Source of the DNA: Lonicera japonica
Taxonomy: Eukaryota; Streptophyta; Magnoliopsida; Dipsacales; Caprifoliaceae
NCBI GenBank assembly: GCA_021464415.1
Contig: CM038469.1
Span: 23,641,901-23,705,900, forward strand
DNA: 64,000 nucleotides
Direction of reading: 5' to 3'
Shown here: in pieces, positions 1-12,740 of the stretch
Position numbering within the stretch: position 1 is the stretch's first letter
Layout: every line of letters starts with the position of its first letter
The notes under the pieces: generated by a model
Told to the model about the DNA's origin: nothing
The model's database searches: none
Seen by the model: the letters and a program-made list of their open reading frames with translations, nothing else
Position numbers and translations under genes: made by a program

Positions 1-571
1 GAACTAGATCAATTGAGAACTCGATTTCACGTGGTGGCGGTAAACCAAGTAAATCCTCAGGAAAAACATCCAAGAATTTCTTAACAACGGGCACATCTTG
101 TGGTGTAAGAAGTGGAACCTCATCACTCACAATATCACAAAGCCAACAGACATAATCCCTCTGTTCCTTCTTAGTAGCATACGATATCGGGTATAAATTA
201 TATCTCTCGCCAAAGAAAACAACCGTTTCTCCCTAATGGTGGGTAATAGTAACTCGCTTGGCATGACAATCGATCACCGCATAATATTTGGTCAACCAAT
301 CCATCCCTAAAATGAGATCATATTGTTCCATATCCATGACTATGAAATCGTCTTCCATATGATAATTCCGATGTAAGGTAATAATCGCAGTACAATATTG
401 GTTTAGGTTTGTTGTACTACCCATAGGAGAACTAATGCTAACTGGGAGAGCGAGCTCCTTAGTTTTCAACTTTAAACTTGATACACAGTTGAACGAAATA
501 AAGGAGTGTGAAGCACCAGTGTCAAATAAAACTCTAATTCCAGTTGAGAAAAGAATGAGGGTACCTTCCAT
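1..571 (-). pseudogene. Ty3/gypsy pol: aspartic protease and start of reverse transcriptase
   Basis: Protease of a retrotransposon polyprotein, running leftward off the window into reverse transcriptase. Residues from the Met at 571 show the retropepsin active site (LFDTGASHSF) about 15 residues in, and the second hallmark LILGMDWL about 85 residues in. A TAG at 233-235 stops the frame. Read past it, the same frame continues to position 1 and ends in [14 protein letters not shown], the conserved lead-in to plant Ty3/gypsy RT. Upstream, the frame joins gag through a TAA at 704-706, so gag, protease and RT were one polyprotein. The DTG triad is intact, so the stops are the visible lesions. The RT catalytic core lies outside the window. 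The lead-in suggests a Tekay/Del-type chromovirus, which is an inference. Confidence 0.88.
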
Positions 572-1869
572 AACGGTGTGGTCCTCCTGATCTCCAGCTG
601 GGTTAAGTGAAAAGAATCGGCCTCCGGAGCTCCCTTGTGTTTGCGGTGGAACAGGGCGATAGTTGGATTGAAATTGATTCTGGATCGAGTAGTTAGATTG
701 CTGTTAGCCTCCGCTAACTAACTGACTCTGGCCTTGCGAAGAACCTTGGACTGTATAATCACCAGAATTACCATATTGGTTCTGGCGCCCATAATTGTCT
801 CTACCACGACCTCCTCGATAATCTCTTCCTCGACCGCCCCGATTTCCTCGAAAACTTGACCTGCCAGGGACTTGTTTGTTTCTGGGGCAAGTTTTGATAA
901 CATGTCCGGTCTCCCCACATAGATAATAGCCACCTGTGCGTCCATTACTACTCCCACTGCTGGTGTAGTTTCCTCCTGAAGACTCTGAGCTGGAACGAGA
1001 TTTTTTGTCTCTACCCCATTTGCCTCTACGATACCCCACGTTGTCTCTCTTTCGGCTCGTATCAGAAGAAAATAAGGAACGACGAGCTTGAGCGTACTGA
1101 CTGTCAAGGTTTAAAGCTGCTTCAACCAACTGCTTGAACGAGGTAAACTCATAGAATCCCATAGCACATCTATATTCATCCTTGAGTCCTAGGAAGAACA
1201 TCTCCATCTTTTCTTGGTCACTTAGGGCAAAAGTATCCATGTACACACTAAGCTCTTCGAATTTCAGCCGATACTCCTCTACCGACATCTCCCCTTGAAC
1301 CAAGCTACGAAGTTCATCTCTCTTAGCTCGGCGGTAGGCGTCTGAAACAAATTGTAATCGAAAAGCAGTCTCAAAATCTTGCCACTTACGGATTACCTCG
1401 GACTGCTTAATAACTCTCCACCACCGATGAGCATTCCCAGAGAGTCTAGTAGTCGCAAACTTAACCCACATCTTCTTGGGAGTTCGAATAACCTCCAATC
1501 GTTCTTTGATTACAAAGAGCCAACCCTCTGCATCCTCAGGTCCTTTAGTTCCATCAAATAGTGGAGGTTGAAGACGAGTGAATTCTCGTAGGTAAGTAAT
1601 CTCATCCGTCTCCCCTCCTTGAGGTTCGGATCCTCCTCTGGGTTTTCCACGACGACTAGTTCCTCTTGGGCTCGGTCCTTGTTTGCACCAGCTCCACTAG
1701 TAGATCCATGACTGTTCTTGAGGACTCCAGACAATTCCCCAATAAAGTCCTTCATCATCTTGTTCATAGCTATGAGGAGTCTAGAACTATCTCCCCCTTC
1801 GGTTTCATGATCACCTTCCGGAAGGGAAGTTTGTTGAGCAGGAGCCTTGCCACTACGCTTAGGCGGCAT
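572..1869 (-). pseudogene. Ty3/gypsy gag with damaged zinc knuckle
   Basis: Structural Gag of the element whose protease follows on the left. The likely start is the ATG at 1867-1869 (MPPKRSGKAP), preferred over one 39 bases upstream because the basic N-terminus is typical. The acidic, Gly/Ser-rich N-terminal part and the retrotransposon-gag domain (WWRVIKQSEV, FRLQFVSDAYR, MSVEEYRLKFEEL) are in different frames, and the shift lies near 1605-1630. The second frame runs 1498-704 and ends in a TAA at 704-706, beyond which the frame stays open into the protease. The nucleocapsid knuckle reads YYLCGETGHVIKTC, so the first Cys of CX2CX4HX4C is Tyr, as a TGT-to-TAT change would give. An Arg/Gly-rich RNA-binding tail follows. 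The gene is non-functional as read. Confidence 0.88.
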
Positions 1870-1980
1870 TCTACAAAATAACAAAGTCAACTCACAAAAT
1901 CCAAGCATAAAGATAGGTTACAATGGAAAGGACGATATCCTAGTCTACCCACTCTCCGGCGAAGGAAGAAAGAGAACCTA

Positions 1981-1995
1981 ATTCCTTTGATACCA
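1981..1995 (-). promoter_or_regulatory. Primer-binding site (initiator tRNA-Met type)
   Basis: On the minus strand this reads TGGTATCAAAGGAAT. The first eight bases match the complement of the 3' end of plant initiator tRNA-Met (TGGTATCAGAGC). It lies three bases inside the LTR edge and before gag, as expected for a reverse-transcription primer site. The later bases diverge. Confidence 0.75.
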
Positions 1996-1998
1996 ACT

Positions 1999-4154
1999 TG
2001 TGAGGCCCCGAGTTCTGTTGGGAGGAAGAACCTCCGGAACACGGTTGATCACGGAGCAGTATGCGACGGCAGGAATGAATAAAAATATTAAATAACTCTG
2101 GCGTGGAAGGCAAATATACAAAGGTCAAGAACATGTAACACAATCAATTGGGAACATGCTAGAACTGTAGCTTCCCCTCCTATTAACTCGTGCCTTACAA
2201 ATTAGTCTGTACCATTGCGCACCGGTTAACTTAAATGTAAGTCATTTGTCCATATTAGGCTAGCATTAAACTATAGACATGTCCCACCAATACACTAAGC
2301 CATAACCAAAAGAGTAAGATTAAAGAAAAGTAAAAGTCCACAAAATACATATATAAGTAGTACATGATAGTCACAAAACAGTCATACACAATACAGTCTT
2401 CCATAGCCATGAGTAGGCTACATAGATAGTACAAACATGGCTACATAATATAAGTTGAGTATAGATACAACAAAGTTGATAACATGGCCTTTCAGAAATG
2501 AAAAGCCCTCACGATACAGTATCAGAGGAGACTAAGACTTGTTGGCCTTTCCCTTATTAGCTCGTCCCGTCCCATCCTTAGAAGTACCTGTGTAGGAAAA
2601 ACTGTGAGCCAAACGGGCCCAGTAGGAATTATAGGATTTGTGAGAAAAAAAACATGTATATGTAGGAGAAGCTTTATAAAGTGAGTTTGTAAGAAGTCCA
2701 TACTCTTAAGTCATAAATCTATATATATAAACAATGTAACATGTGTATAATCTCAAGACACCGCGACCAGGCCTATATCACATCCATCATGTATAATACT
2801 CACGTCTAGGATTTTTCACATATACTGTGCACAGAGATAGCCGGCAACTCGGTTTCTCTGCCCAAGGCAGGGACCACCTACCAGGTCCACCTAGACGCTA
2901 CCTCACGCAGCCACGAAGGCGTGCGCTACAATAATCTCACGTAGCCACTAAGGCTATACGCTATCAGTAATAACCATCTATCTGGTACGAGCTGTGTTGA
3001 CTAATCCGTATAAGGAAAACAATTATTATCCCAATCACAATTATAAGATCATATACATCATGTAAAAAGATATAATAGTCCATTTTATGAGTATCAAGGG
3101 ATATAAAGTGCGCATCATAGGTTTACTTTACTATACGGACTAATGAGTACCTGTGCGCTAGAGGCCAAAAACTAGGGTTTATCATAAATCATGGAAATGG
3201 AGGAGATACATGGGGAAATATGATATACTATGATTTAAAAGTAATAATTAACCATTTCCATCGTAATTTATAGACCCAAAGTTTACATATGCGCAGGAAT
3301 AGGTATATACATAGGAAATCCCCAATTTTGCATAAAAATGGTGATTGGGTGCATAAACTTTCAAAATAGGTTTTAATACTAGTGTTCCTACCTCGATAGC
3401 GTTAAACCTTCACTCTTTGAGCCGCGGATCGAGCTCTATACGTCCGAAGCACGAGTTACCCTCGTTGAGTTTTGAGCCCTAGCTTCGTGTAGGTGAAGAA
3501 AAGAAGAAGATGATGGAAATTATGTGTTTGATTCTAGATTTGGGTTGAAAGAGGAGATAAAATTATACTCATGAGCCCTCCTCCATGATATCTCATCTCT
3601 CACTACTCTCTCCCTGAGCTCTGGTCGAAGTGGAGAAGAAAATAGAGTGAATGGTGTATAAAAATCGAGTCAAGGCTTATAAAACACGATTTTTGACTTC
3701 AATTGTGCAATGTAGTCTACTACACTACAGTTCATGTAGTCGACTACATGGTTCTGGAAATTGGTTCATCCTCAGATTTGCTTGCTCATGCCACCAACTG
3801 ATCTTGTAACCTTATTTTGACCAACGAGGGATGGGAATTAGGTTCCGGGCCTAACACGAAAGTTCTTGGAAATTGAAATACCTTTCCAATGGTATAAATT
3901 AGGTTCCAATCTGATCTAAAATGAAAAAGTTATGATGCCTCGAATGACTAAAGGTTGGTTTGTCGGGTAAGCTTAAAATGTTAGATTTTGCGAATTTCGA
4001 CTCGAGCACTTAACATAAATCTTTCCAACTTAAAAGATGAATGTAATAACATCTCTAAAATAGTGTGGAAGTATTTCCTACATTCGGATATGGCTCAAGC
4101 ACACCCTCACGTCTCGGACATAAAATGTTGTACAATTACCCTACGGGTGTTACA
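1999..4154 (-). mobile_element. 5' LTR of the Ty3/gypsy element (about 2.2 kb)
   Basis: On the minus strand the LTR begins TGTAACACCCGTAGGG and ends CGGGGCCTCACA, giving TG...CA ends, with the primer-binding site three bases beyond. Landmarks shared with other LTRs in the window occur in the same order: the edge motif CGGGTGTTACA at 4144-4154, the 'cctacctcga' block near 3390, and the 'gggcccagtaggaa' block near 2620. An 18-bp perfect palindrome, CATGTAGTCGACTACATG, lies at 3733-3750. The partner 3' LTR would be left of the window, so no target-site duplication can be tested. Confidence 0.8.
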
Positions 4155-6149
4155 TAAAGACTATATAGACTAGCTTTGAGCAATAGAATTCGATAGTGAA
4201 CCTTTTGACTTTGAAAAAGTGTAATTTGAAACCTAATATTGTTAGTGCGCAACAAAAATAATCCAAGTTAATTAAACTTATCAAAAATCAATTGCTTAAC
4301 ACTCTTATAAGGTTTGAATATGTTTGAACGTGATTCAAATCAAATATGTCTTAAAAAGAATACTGAAAATCAAAACTAACACTTTTTCGGCACTTCCGTG
4401 AATAAATACCAAAACAGCGCCAAATCATCCAATTCACTTAAGAACCTAACGTAACTAATTAGAACATAAAGACCATCCTCAAATCAGTCATGTTAGGATT
4501 TTGGTACAAAAATCTGTGAATCAACGTTTTACGGTTCTTAATCAAATGGAATTTATGAGCTAACTTATGAAAACATGTTTTTAAGGCATGCAAAGATAAA
4601 AATACTCATAAATTCAGTGGGTGATCTATAACCAATGGAAAAATCATATTCAAACCTAGATTGGATTACATTCAAGGATTAATTACGCATCTTTCACTAT
4701 AGACCCCTAACAAACTATTTAGCTAGACATATTCAAATTAAATATGCAAATAAGCTTAGAAATAATGGAAAACATAATAAAATTACCTAATAATATAGAA
4801 AATCATATTTGAAAACTTTTGGCTTTGGAATTTCTCAATTCCGATTTAAAACGAAGATTTTACACTTAAAACGGTAAACAAGCTCAAAACGGACATAAAC
4901 TTAAGAAATTCGACTAAAACCCCAAAAATTATAGAAAATCAGATTAACAATGATTAATAATGAATCAAATATGAATAGCATTGAAAAACGATAAACTATT
5001 TGAATATAAAGCGAGAATCATGCATAAATCAACGTCAAACCGAAAAACTAACAAAAACAAACCTATAAACCCTAGAACCAGCCCCAAAAATGAGGGTTTA
5101 AGGTTGATTCCAAAATATATATATATATATATATATATGATCTAAATAAACTAATCTATGAATATCAAAGCAAACGAACAATCAAAAGCAATTAAATTGA
5201 AAGAAAAAGGAAAATTAGGGTTTACCCGGTACGCGATTGAGACTTGAATTGAAACTAAATTGAACGATGAATTAATGTTGAATACACTGATGTTCCAGCC
5301 TCTACATATCATAAATAAACTAACCTAATAATTTTTTTGAAGAAAGAAACGAAAAATCACTCAAATTTGATCGTCAAATGCAGCGTAAAAGCTCTTAAGA
5401 ATGTTACCGTACTCTCTGCCCCTCTGCTAATAAATTCTAAATTTTTGCGTATCCTAAAATACAAGATATATGACCTTTTATATAGTACACAAGTGTCTCA
5501 AGTCGTGGTTTTAATAATCCTTGAAGAAATGGGCCGAAACATGGCTTAAAATTGAATTTGGGCTTAAGCTTGGGCCCATTTTCTTTATGATGCCTTCTTC
5601 TTTTGCTCATAACTTTCTGCTCCGAACTCTGATTGTTGCACCATTTTCTCCTACACTTAGATAATTCAAATATCTACAATTTTTATTTTGGAGATTTCTT
5701 CAAATTCTTAATAGAGAAAAACTTTGATCAGCTATAATTTCAGGCTTCTTATGGCAGTTCTTGGTTTTCTTCAGAAATTTCAGGAATCAATTCAATTGAG
5801 CTTATTTCCTCTTGGAATCACTCTTGGACATTTGCATTAACTTCGTTCATGCTTGGGGACTTGATTTTCTCTTCTTGCTAGCGCTTTAGGGGTAGTTTGC
5901 GGAGTTTTTCTTGCCTCGGGCTTCGGGATGGATACGTACTTATTTTTCGGGCCTTCTTCTTGCACTTTTCTGCTTTCAACCTTGTATATTGCATACAACC
6001 TCAGATGCTTAACCACTTTAGGCCTGCAAAATGGCTTAGTAACACAGAAATACAATGCAACGCCTTCTTTCCATGCTTAAACTGAATTTACATGCAATTT
6101 TCGGTTTTAGACGGTAACTATAAGCTAATTGAGCATTGTTTGACGGATT
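4155..6149. other. AT-rich unresolved repeat DNA
   Basis: No gene is supported. The stretch is AT-rich with short random ORFs and an (AT)n run at 5115-5138. The segment around 5550-5800 has the low-complexity character of non-coding retrotransposon DNA, but I could not find termini, a primer site or coding motifs. Confidence 0.5.
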
Positions 6150-7392
6150 AGAAATGCAATTTCTGGGCTCAATCAGTATGCCACCTTTGCAGGGTCGCCC
6201 TAGCTAGACCATATTTGAATGTATATCGTCTATCCAGAATCAAGTGGTACTAGCTATCAGTATCATAAATCCAACATCAACTCAAAACCTATATCCAAAC
6301 TAGCACATATATGATTCACATGATAATAGGTTCAAATCTTGTATACAATGTCATTTCCAAACCATAACAATATATATGTAACTATACAAGGGGATATACG
6401 CGCATACAACGCAGGGCATACTTAGGGCTTGTGGTATCTTAACATATAATGGAATTCTTACATATCAACATAAAATTATATTGAAAACATGAATAAAATA
6501 ATGAAATTAACAACAAATCTTAGCCCAATATCCCATGTATGTGTGTGTTAACCATTATATCAAGAAAACCCCCATTTGTTATAAAAATGAAGATGCAACA
6601 CATAAACACTTGAAATCAAGTTTAAATACTAGTATCCCCACCTCAATTAAGCTATCCTTCGAAGCTATGAGCAGAGGATTGAGCCGTAGTCCGACAAATT
6701 AAGAAATCCCCAAAACAAAGCTTGAAACCCTCATTAATGGAAGAAGGAAATTGAGGAGGAAGATGATGATGGTGAAGGTGATCTTGTATGGAGAAGAACT
6801 ATGGAGACACACTCAATAATCTCCCTCAAACTTGCTCTCACTACCCTCTAGTTATTCTAAAAAAATGGAAACAAAAGGAGAAGAAAGGAAGGGAAGAAGG
6901 CGAATGTCGAATGGGGAGAGAAAGAGGTTAAAAACCCGTTGGTGTAGCTCTAATCGATCAGAGGACACCCACCTGAAGCCCTTCACTTTTTCTTTGAAAA
7001 TCACACTTTTCGCGACCCGTTTCGACCCCCGAAATGCTTCGGATTCGACTCGGCCTTCAAACAAAAGTTGTAGAGGGAAATAAAATGGAGCTATAGATGC
7101 TAAAGGAAGTTAATTTGGGTTTAAGACAAAGAATTTATAAATGTCCAAAGTCGGCGAAAAATTACAAATCGCGTTAAGGCAATTTACGCGTTTAACGCGA
7201 CGAATGGGGTTCGGACCGCCCATAATGCTTAAGGATTATCCATGCAGGTTTAAATATATACATTTAACATATAGAAAAGTATAAATCATGTGGATATCCA
7301 AAAATCAATAATTTCGCACCCAAAATGAAAATTTTAAAGAATAAGGAATTTGGCTCATGGGAAAAATTCTTAACTAAAAATGGGGTGGTACA
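6150..7392 (-). mobile_element. Partial Ty3/gypsy LTR
   Basis: The right edge reads GGGGTGGTACA, so on the minus strand the LTR starts TGTACCACCCC like its relatives. The 'ccccacctcaattaagctatcc' type block near 6636 and a following purine-rich 'ggaggaagatgatgatgg' tract near 6750 occupy the same relative places as in the copies at 1999-4154 and 15890-17834. The left end is not recognisable, and the 6150 boundary is approximate. Confidence 0.55.
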
Positions 7393-7790
7393 ACTTCGGA
7401 GAAAAATAAGAGGAAGGACACTACTCTATAGATTTCCTCTCTACCCTTAGCTAGTTGAGAGTCCTTCGCAAAAGAAGGACCAACATTCTTAGCTTTTTTT
7501 TTTGTTTATTCGGAAGTTATGCCATGTAATGCATTCTCGTTAAAACTTATGTATGTATTAAAGAATTGTATTTGAGACCTCGTTGGAGGCTTGTTGTTAT
7601 GTTATATTACACCCTCTTGTTGTACATTGTTTGTATAAGATGGACTTATAATTAATCTTAGCCTTGTTAACTAGATTATGCATCATTCTCAAGGACTATC
7701 ACTTTGTTTAACCGCCATCAGCATACGGCACCATAATTAATCGGGTCCCGGAGGATAAATCCTCTTAATGGGATTTACATAATAGCATTT
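7393..7790 (+). mobile_element. 3' fragment of a Ty3/gypsy LTR
   Basis: It resembles the 29450-29884 segment over its length, including 'gacctcgttggaggct' near 7577 and the terminal block 'cggcaccataattaatcgggtcccggagg' near 7725. That block is the diverged 3' end of the same LTR family, facing plus. It abuts the opposed fragment at 7392. Confidence 0.6.
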
Positions 7791-8676
7791 TTTATGTTAC
7801 AAAAATCCTATCATATTCATGTGTGCTATTTTTTTTTTCAATCTTCTTTTCAAACATCTTTATAATTAGGGACAACAATTTGGAATCTTAAAAACGCATA
7901 AGGGAATAAGAAATTGAGTGGCTGAAATTTAAAATACTTTTTTTAATATGTAATAATGCATTTTGCACGAGTTACAACCCAATAAACATGTATAGGCTAT
8001 AGCCATTCATTTTTCTGCTCTAAAAGTTTAATTTGTGTTTTCCTCCTGCCTCCCTTTTTCTTTCTTAGTCTTGTGGAATGAAGTATATAAGCGGTGGCGG
8101 AAACAGGATTTGAATAAAACATAATCAAATGTAGAAGATAAAATAATATATATCCCTAAAATTGTAACATTTTAATGTAAATATAATAAAATTAATTTTT
8201 CTTAAAACCCTACATAAACATTGATTACAAATTAATTCTACTAATTATAATATAATTGATTTTTTGTGGCTACGAAAATGAAAATAAAAACAACAAAGTA
8301 TTTTAAAGATTGTGTTTATATATATACATATATTGCACAAGTGATATATAAATATAAATAATTCGACTTTGAGAATGCCTAATAAGTATTTACTATTGTG
8401 GTTGAGGTTAAGAATAACCCCCAGGATTTACCCATTACAATTTACAGCCAATTTGGAGCCCCGGATTTAATTAATATGAGTATCATAAATATGATGTAAT
8501 TTTCATCACAATTTATGGTTGCCCTTCATAATTAATTTTTCTAACTCTTTTAAATGGTTGTAACGAACTCTAGTTATTATGGCATAAGCATTTACTTTTT
8601 AAATGAGTAGCTATGATTGAAATCCAATCAGCAATAATTTTAAATTTTTTGGGGGACAATTGATTGGGGAGGGATA
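7791..8676. other. AT-rich stretch without recognisable features
   Basis: I see no ORF with a recognisable motif, no terminal repeats and no RNA gene here. Confidence 0.5.
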
Positions 8677-9015
8677 TGTTGAGACTACAAATCTCACATC
8701 TGAAAAAACGGATCCTCTCAAAGTAATATAAAAAAATAATGTGTTATTCCATTCATTATCAATTGGTTTTTGATCGGATACTCCGAATTCTAATTCGGCA
8801 TTAGAATTCAAAGAAAAGACTATTCACCGCGTCAAGACCCAATAGCCACACGGGTTCAACGTCACCTAATATAATCTGCCACACATGAGAGAGGGTGTTA
8901 AGATTATAAATGCCACATTGGGAAAATGGATCGTCCCAAAGAAATATATATATTCCACTCATTGCTAAATTATTTTGAGTTAAATGTTTTGAATTCTAAT
9001 AGGTTACCCCATTTT
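8677..9015. repeat. Two diverged copies of a short 'TGTTRAGA...CACAT...GGAAAA' repeat
   Basis: Segments near 8677-8800 and 8895-9010 share a series of blocks: a TGTTgAGA or TGTTaAGA start, a 'cacat..gaaaa' block, 'ggatc.tc..aaagaaatata', and 'ttccactcattg/attcattat'. The pattern resembles the short LTRs of TRIM-type elements. No internal region or primer site could be placed, so only an interspersed repeat is claimed. Confidence 0.4.
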
Positions 9016-10094
9016 CAGAAACTTCCTATTTGTATTTTTTTTTATATTTATATTTTGAGTTAAATGTTTTCAAAATTATTTTGAGTTGTCCTTTACGACG
9101 GGCCCCAATTTATTTTGAGTTAAATTTATGGTACTATGTACGTACATATGCCAGCAAATGGCGTGCCCAATTTTTCATTTTTAGGTTTCCAAATGGCATG
9201 CTCAATTTAATAGATTTGAGAAAAAGTTATTATGAACGGGGCCCCAGTACCGTGCATGAGCAATTACAAACGCAGAGGATAGTTATTAAAAATATTTAAC
9301 AAACGTTAAACCACACTTTTCCCAAGAGGTAGTCTCTCTCTCTCTCCTCTACTCTCATTTATGGTGAAACCAACTTTTCGTATGTTTTGTTTTTTATCGT
9401 TCTCTCGTTACTCTCTCTCCAAGTGTTTTCAGTTTCAGTCGGATAGAAATTGAAGTACCTCAAATTCTTTTCAAATTTTATAGTTCGGTTTCAGTTTCCA
9501 TACTTATGGAGTTCAAACTCTCTCCAAATTAAAGTTTCGATCCGATCCGTCTCATTCGATTTTTATAAAAGCCAACGACTTCCGCACAAATTTAGCAAAG
9601 GCCTTTGACAGTTTACTAATTTGTCGATTGACTGAAGTATGGGAAAAAAGTTATGTGATCCTACTTTTCATTTAAGAAGGTTTTTATGGGGACAAATTTG
9701 AGTTTAAATATGTTATGACAATTTGATAATAGTTGATTATTTTTTTCTTCTATACTATTAGTATGTTCACCTCTTTTCATTTTACACATATTATCCTTCT
9801 CCTAATGTACAATTTTCATCATGATCTTTGGTTATTGTTTACGTTGTATCACAATTATCTTCCAAAAATATTGAAGGTTTGAACTCTACCGATCGTAACT
9901 TTAAATTCGCTAAATACAAAACTTTCTTGTAATCTATAACTTACTTATACTGCAAATAAAAACTTAACAATAAATGTCATAAAATCCCGAGGGAATGAGG
10001 ACAACATATTTAAGAGAGAATCTGAATGAAACGATAATATCAAGCCTGTTAACCATAATTTTTATGTTAACAAAATTTTGTTTTGAAAAGATTT

Positions 10095-10245
10095 ATTTTT
10101 TTCAGTCCAATTCAGGTACCCCAAACCCAAACTGACTTAAATCAATCGGTTTCAGCTTTTTTTCGATTCGAAAAATTTAGGATAGCAAAAGATCGGTTCG
10201 GTTCGGTCGTTTGATTTTCAGATTTCTGACAACACCCATAACTCT
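10095..10245. repeat. CGGTTCGGT-type repeat, inverted relative to 30565-30835
   Basis: This segment includes 'cggttcggttcggtcg' and 'tctgacaacaccca'. A diverged copy lies in the opposite orientation at 30565-30835 (starting 'gggtgttgtcagaat'). It is a dispersed repeat of unknown class. Confidence 0.5.
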
Positions 10246-10354
10246 CTCCTCTCTACAATGGGTTCAGAACTTTAGATCAAAGTGTGCCCTTAATTTCGTT
10301 GTTTCTTTATTACTATGCATATGTCCATATAAATTGTACTGATAGAGAGAGAAT

Positions 10355-10358
<4 letters not shown>

Positions 10359-10400
<42 letters not shown>
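10359..10400. repeat. (GA)n microsatellite
   Basis: About 20 GA units in an uninterrupted run. The block is a plain simple-sequence repeat within the duplicated region. Confidence 0.9.
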
Positions 10401-10403
<3 letters not shown>

Positions 10404-10979
10404 TGAAATAGCTGGGTAATAATCCCAAAAGGAAGTCTCTCTCTTTCTTCTCTCATTTATGGTAAAACCAACTTTTTCTGTCTTGGTTGTTTTGTTTTTT
10501 TAATTCAATGAGTTTCTTTTTATTTTTGCCTTTAATTTTCCATCTTTCTCTTTACATTCTCCTTTCCACAATGGGCTCAGAACTTTTGTGCGTCCTTTAT
10601 GTCGTTGTTTCTTTATTACCATGCATACGACCATATAAATTTTACTGATAGAGAGAGAATTATGGAGAGAGCGAAAGAAAAAGAAATATCCGTGTAATTA
10701 CCAATTTATGGTGATATGGTTGACGGATGCAAAAAGTGACAAGCCCAAATTTAATATTTTTAGCCAGCCCATTTAATCATCATTTTTCGGTCGTCCATAA
10801 AAATCTAGATTTGCAATTTAAATTTATGGTACTATGTACGTATATATGCAGCAAATGGCATGCTCAATTTTTTATTTTTAGGTTCACAAATGTCATGCTC
10901 AATTTGGTGCAATCTTCACCAAATTGTACCAAATCTATTCTTATTTTGGAGCTTATTTATGCATGCTACTAATTTATTC

Positions 10980-12740
10980 TATTATTATTACATATATATA
11001 TATATATTTACAAGGAATGTGATGTGGACAAGGCTAGCACATAATCAAGCACGTGGATTGAAGGTACATTGGCCCAATTCAAGTTTCTATGGGTCCAATT
11101 ACAAGAGGTCGTGCAAGAAAATTCAAAGAAGATAGTATTTTAATTACTTTTAAATTATTAAACTTGTTATTATTTTATTATTCAATTAGGATTAGGAATG
11201 TTTAGTCAATTATGATTGTTTTACTTTCCTTATTGTGTTTAAATTAATATTTCTTTCTACAACCTATTTAAAGGGGTTGATTGTATTATTTTAATTAGAG
11301 AGTTATGAATTAATAAAATTGTGAGAGTTTTTCTCTTTTGTCCTTTAAGACCATGTTGAACGAATCCGGATTGTCTGTAATGTTCATTTGACTTATTAAT
11401 TGATGCATCATGATCAATAGTGGCATCATTCCAGTATACCAAGGTTCACATCTCTCTATAGGTGTTGGGTCGCGGTATCTATCAAGTCATCTATCCTTAT
11501 ACACCAAGGTTCTTGTTCCTTTATAACCAACGGGTCGCGGTGCCATTCAAATCTAATTGCAGAAACGATCTTTCGACCGTCTTTGCTAAGGATTTCGTCA
11601 CATTGGTGGCGTGGTTCGTATCATAATGTATTAACACATGAACTGGAAAGAAGTAATAGCTATTAAACCTTAGAATGTGGTTACGAGTGTGAGGACACTT
11701 GTTAGTTGCATAGGTGGTTACCCGGATCATAATGAATGAAAGATACTTATAATTGAAGTGGCGATTATAACTTATGGATATCTAAATGAGAGAACATCGT
11801 GGAGTGTGGCTTAGAGGAACAACTTAGTGGTAGAGCCTATTAGACGGTCAAGTATGAAATCCATAATGTATTATAATTAAAGAGGAAACAATGAATACTT
11901 AGCCTATAGTTACGACTTACCATTGAGAGTGAATCTACCGTAGCATGACGAACCCTAAGAAGCTAGAGTTTAGAACGAGATGATCTTAGACTAATGATTC
12001 CTTGGTAATGTGGGAACACGTGAGAGGTTCACTTTATGGGATACTTATGGATGGAATTGGTTAGTCGGGTAGAGCTTCAGGCGGCTAGGATAGGTATCCT
12101 AGTGGGTTTGGCATGCATTCATGTGTGAACTACATTGCATTGCATTAGTTCAACTATCGTAGTAGAGTAATTACTTTATATAAAACCTGCACGTGCCTGT
12201 GTTTGCTACTTGTATTTTCTATACAAAACTCTATAGGTCCCACTGAGCACGATTTTGGCTCATCTCGTTTTTTAATAGTTTTGTAGGATAGGCTTTGGGG
12301 ATTGGAGCGTGGTGTATCCATTTAGAAGCCTCTGATGTCTATAGAACTTCCTAGTCCTTAGACTAAGGACCATGTTGTATAACCTTTTGTTATATTAAAC
12401 TCTTTGTATTTATGTATGAACTCTATAAGCATTTTGGGTGATGGATGTTAATTCCGAACTTGTATAAAAGGTTTTCATATATGTGGATTGGGTTTGATTG
12501 TGGTTGGTTGTGGACATTTTTATGAAAACAGTTTTAAATGTAACAGGGTAGTTTGTTAATGAAACAAACTCTACATGCCAAAATTTTATAAAACAAAGAT
12601 TTTATTCGAATCGTGTTTTTAATTAAGAAAAGTTTTAAAAAGTTGTGACTTTATATATTTAAACCCGCCATCGCACAATGCATCCGTGATTAACCGAGTC
12701 CTGAAGGTGAAAATCTCATAACAGAATTCTGGGCTTCACA
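10980..12740 (+). mobile_element. 3' part of a Ty3/gypsy LTR with a nested solo LTR
   Basis: Right of 11623 it matches 27050-28196 block by block, including 'ggctaggataggtatcctagtggg', 'cccactgagcacgattttggctca' and 'gaagcctctgatgtc', and it ends GGGCTTCACA. The bases left of 11020 also resemble the equivalent place before 27060, so the solo LTR at 11020-11623 sits inside this LTR. The 5' half of the LTR is missing. Confidence 0.65.
11020..11623 (+). mobile_element. Solo LTR of the short LTR element family
   Basis: It starts TGATGTGGACAAGG and ends GGTTCGTATCA, the same ends as both LTRs of the element at 31114-32845, and it is alignable throughout in reverse complement. Flanks are GAATG and TAATG, a 4-of-5 match to a target-site duplication. 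No internal region or second LTR is present, so it is best read as a solo LTR left by recombination. Confidence 0.82.

Larger units (their letters stand above)
9016..10979. repeat. Internally duplicated non-coding repeat block
   Basis: Two sets of direct repeats occur. A segment at about 9122-9212 (starting 'tttatggtactatgtacgta') recurs at about 10820-10903. A segment near 10245-10375 (including 'actgatagagagagaattat') recurs near 10557-10680. A 'ctctcatttatggt.aaacc' block is at 9351 and again at 10452. Together these suggest an old repeated unit with later tandem copying. No protein motif is seen. Confidence 0.55.

Noticed and set aside
1981..1995. A tRNA gene suggested by the tRNA-Met-like sequence
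   Set aside because: Only a primer-site length match exists, next to an LTR edge, with no cloverleaf.
6832..7083. Overlapping 70-83 residue ORFs on both strands
   Set aside because: They are in the purine-rich body of a gypsy LTR, and similar LTR copies do not conserve the frames.
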